Source: Streptomyces sp. RKND-216 (lineage in GTDB: Bacteria; Actinomycetota; Actinomycetes; Streptomycetales; Streptomycetaceae). From it: a stretch of DNA of 64,000 bases. Both the position numbers and the translations under genes were made by a program. The first letter of the stretch is position 1. The number at the start of each line of letters is the position of its first letter. The stretch covers positions 2,871,501-2,935,500 of the forward strand of contig NZ_SSBQ01000002.1 in assembly GCF_004795255.1 (NCBI RefSeq), written 5' to 3'. A model generated the notes under the pieces. That model did not search any database. It worked only from the letters and a program-made list of their open reading frames with translations, and had not been told where the DNA came from. Positions 62,885-64,000 of this stretch are shown piece after piece.

Positions 62885-63800
62885 GACCCGAAACCCCACC
62901 CCCGCTTCCGCGCCTGCTTCCGCCCCCGCGGCGGACGTGATCCACAACATCGGCTACCGCCACTACGACGGCCCGCGCCTCGGCCGCGCCTACGCCCGCC
63001 GGTCGCTGTTCGTCCACTCGCTGCGCGGCGCCTACGGCCTCGGTCGGACGGCCAAGTCCAAGGTCCTGCCGATGATCCTGGCGGCCTCGATGGCCTTCCC
63101 GACCCTCATCATGGTCGCCGTCACCGTCGTCACCGGCGCCGGCGAACTCCCCGTCGCCTACACCGAGTACGCCCTGTTCCTGCAGCCCGTCGTCGGCATC
63201 TTCGTCGCCGCCGCCGCACCCCAGGCCGTCTCCCTCGACCTGCGGTTCAAGACCACACCCCTGTACTTCTCCCGCCCCATCGAACGCCGCGACTACGTGA
63301 GCGCCAAGTACGCCGCCCTCACCGCCGCGCTGTTCGTCTTCACCGCCACCCCGGTGCTCCTGCTGTACGTCGGTGCCCTGCTCGCCAAGCTCGACTTCAC
63401 CGACCAGACCCTCGGGTTCGCCAAGGGCCTCCTGTTCTCCGCCCTGTTCGCCGCTCTGCACGCCGGAATCGGCCTCTTCCTCGCTGCCCTCACCCCGCGC
63501 CGCGGCTTCGGCATCGCCACCGTCATCGCCGTGCTGACCATCCCCTACATGCTGGTCTCCGCACTCCAGGGCACCGCCTACGGCCAGAACGCCCCCGAAC
63601 TCATCGGCTGGCTCGGCCTCGGCTCCCCCGGCACTCTCATGGCCGGCTTCCAGCAGGCCGTACTCGGCGGCCCCTCCGCCTTCCCCGGCGCCGTCGACCT
63701 GACCGCCGCCGAAGGCACCGGCTACGTGCTGCTCATCGCCGTCCTGATCGCCGGCACCTATGCCCTCCTGCTGCGCCGCTACCGAAAGGCCGGGCTGTGA
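62874..63800 (+). CDS. ABC-2 type transporter permease
   Basis: A 308-residue permease with about six helices after a polar N-terminus with Pro/Ala repeats. The segment IGYRHYDGPRLGRAYARRSL is found in the DUF/ABC-2 permeases paired with such ATPases. The region DLRFKTTPLYFSRPIERRDY resembles the conserved loop after the second helix. GGAAGGA lies 7 bases before ATG 62874. The stop overlaps the GTG of the next ATPase gene. The substrate is unknown. Confidence 0.88.
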   Translation: MSPETRNPTPASAPASAPAADVIHNIGYRHYDGPRLGRAYARRSLFVHSLRGAYGLGRTAKSKVLPMILAASMAFPTLIMVAVTVVTGAGELPVAYTEYALFLQPVVGIFVAAAAPQAVSLDLRFKTTPLYFSRPIERRDYVSAKYAALTAALFVFTATPVLLLYVGALLAKLDFTDQTLGFAKGLLFSALFAALHAGIGLFLAALTPRRGFGIATVIAVLTIPYMLVSALQGTAYGQNAPELIGWLGLGSPGTLMAGFQQAVLGGPSAFPGAVDLTAAEGTGYVLLIAVLIAGTYALLLRRYRKAGL

Positions 63801-64000
63801 CCACCCTCCAGATCGACCACGTCTCCCGCTGGTACGGCAACGTCGTCGCCGTCAACGACATCACCATGACGATCGGCCCCGGCGTGACCGGCCTGCTCGG
63901 CCCCAACGGCGCGGGCAAGTCCACCCTCATCCATATGATGAGCGGCTTCCTCCCGCCCTCCAGCGGCACCGTCACCCTCGACGGCGCCACCGTCTGGCGC
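63797..64000 (+). CDS. Second ABC transporter ATP-binding protein, N-terminal part
   Basis: The first 68 codons are in the window and the gene continues past the right edge. It starts VTTLQIDHVSRWYGNVVAV and contains Walker A LGPNGAGKSTL followed by SGFLPPSSGTVTLDGATVW. GTG at 63797 overlaps the permease stop by four bases. An operon with two ATPases and a permease suggests a transporter built from two related units. Confidence 0.9.
   Translation, partial: MTTLQIDHVSRWYGNVVAVNDITMTIGPGVTGLLGPNGAGKSTLIHMMSGFLPPSSGTVTLDGATVWR

Overview
This window is a stretch of chromosome from a Streptomyces or very close relative. The evidence is the very high GC with strong G/C in third codon positions, many GTG starts, several apparently leaderless genes, and a gene order that I recall from Streptomyces coelicolor as running from mviN/murJ through tRNA nucleotidyltransferase, PBP, PadR, ino1, femX, rpsF-ssb-rpsR-rplI, dnaB, thiC and ptpA to hisC and cydAB-cydCD. 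It lies close to the replication origin: three perfect parS sites (4501, 5803, 48312) and a DnaA-box cluster in front of dnaB are present, although oriC, dnaA and parAB are not.

Region by region. 1-10.2 kb: cell envelope and RNA genes: the start of murJ, a large surface membrane protein, the CCA-adding enzyme, an MFS transporter with parS sites at both ends, a GT87-like mannosyltransferase and a bifunctional penicillin-binding protein. 10.5-12.5 kb: a PadR regulator with a perfect 25-bp palindromic operator, followed by inositol-phosphate synthase. 12.5-15.2 kb: an alanine-racemase-fold protein, FemX and a small membrane protein. 15.6-17.3 kb: the ribosomal/replication operon rpsF-ssb-rpsR-rplI. 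17.5-20.8 kb: a MATE exporter and dnaB, separated by a DnaA-box cluster. 20.9-26 kb is accessory: a hydrolase lacking its nucleophile, an XRE regulator divergent from a SnoaL-like gene across a palindrome, a chimera of two broken genes, two GNAT acetyltransferases and a membrane protein. 26.5-31.2 kb: a globin-reductase and PNP-oxidase-like pair, a Nudix hydrolase and a LysR regulator. 31.4-31.6 kb: a possible small RNA. 31.7-33.6 kb: thiC under a TPP riboswitch.

33.7-42.5 kb: a His-rich YibE/F membrane protein, small membrane and cupin proteins, a translationally coupled cluster (holin-like protein, PtpA phosphatase, fructosamine-kinase-like protein, then a cystathionine gamma-lyase family enzyme), an LCP cell-wall ligase, a repeat-tailed membrane protein and a metallophosphoesterase. 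42.8-52 kb: a LacI regulator divergent from hisC, then the Rex-controlled cytochrome bd operon cydA-cydB and the fused transporter cydCD, whose GTG start sits inside a parS site. 52-58.1 kb: HAD phosphatase, F420/flavin-type oxidoreductase, potassium channel, amidase, tRNA 2'-phosphotransferase and methyltransferase. 58.4-61.6 kb: an EphD-like fusion of an epoxide-hydrolase-type domain and a short-chain dehydrogenase, translationally coupled to a MerR regulator. 61.8-64 kb: an ABC transporter operon running off the right end.

I see no tRNA, rRNA, insertion sequence, prophage or CRISPR array. Most of the window is conserved core. The least explained places are the chimeric gene remnant at 23.1-23.6 kb, the orphan promoter and terminator next to lysR, and the globin/PNP-oxidase pair.
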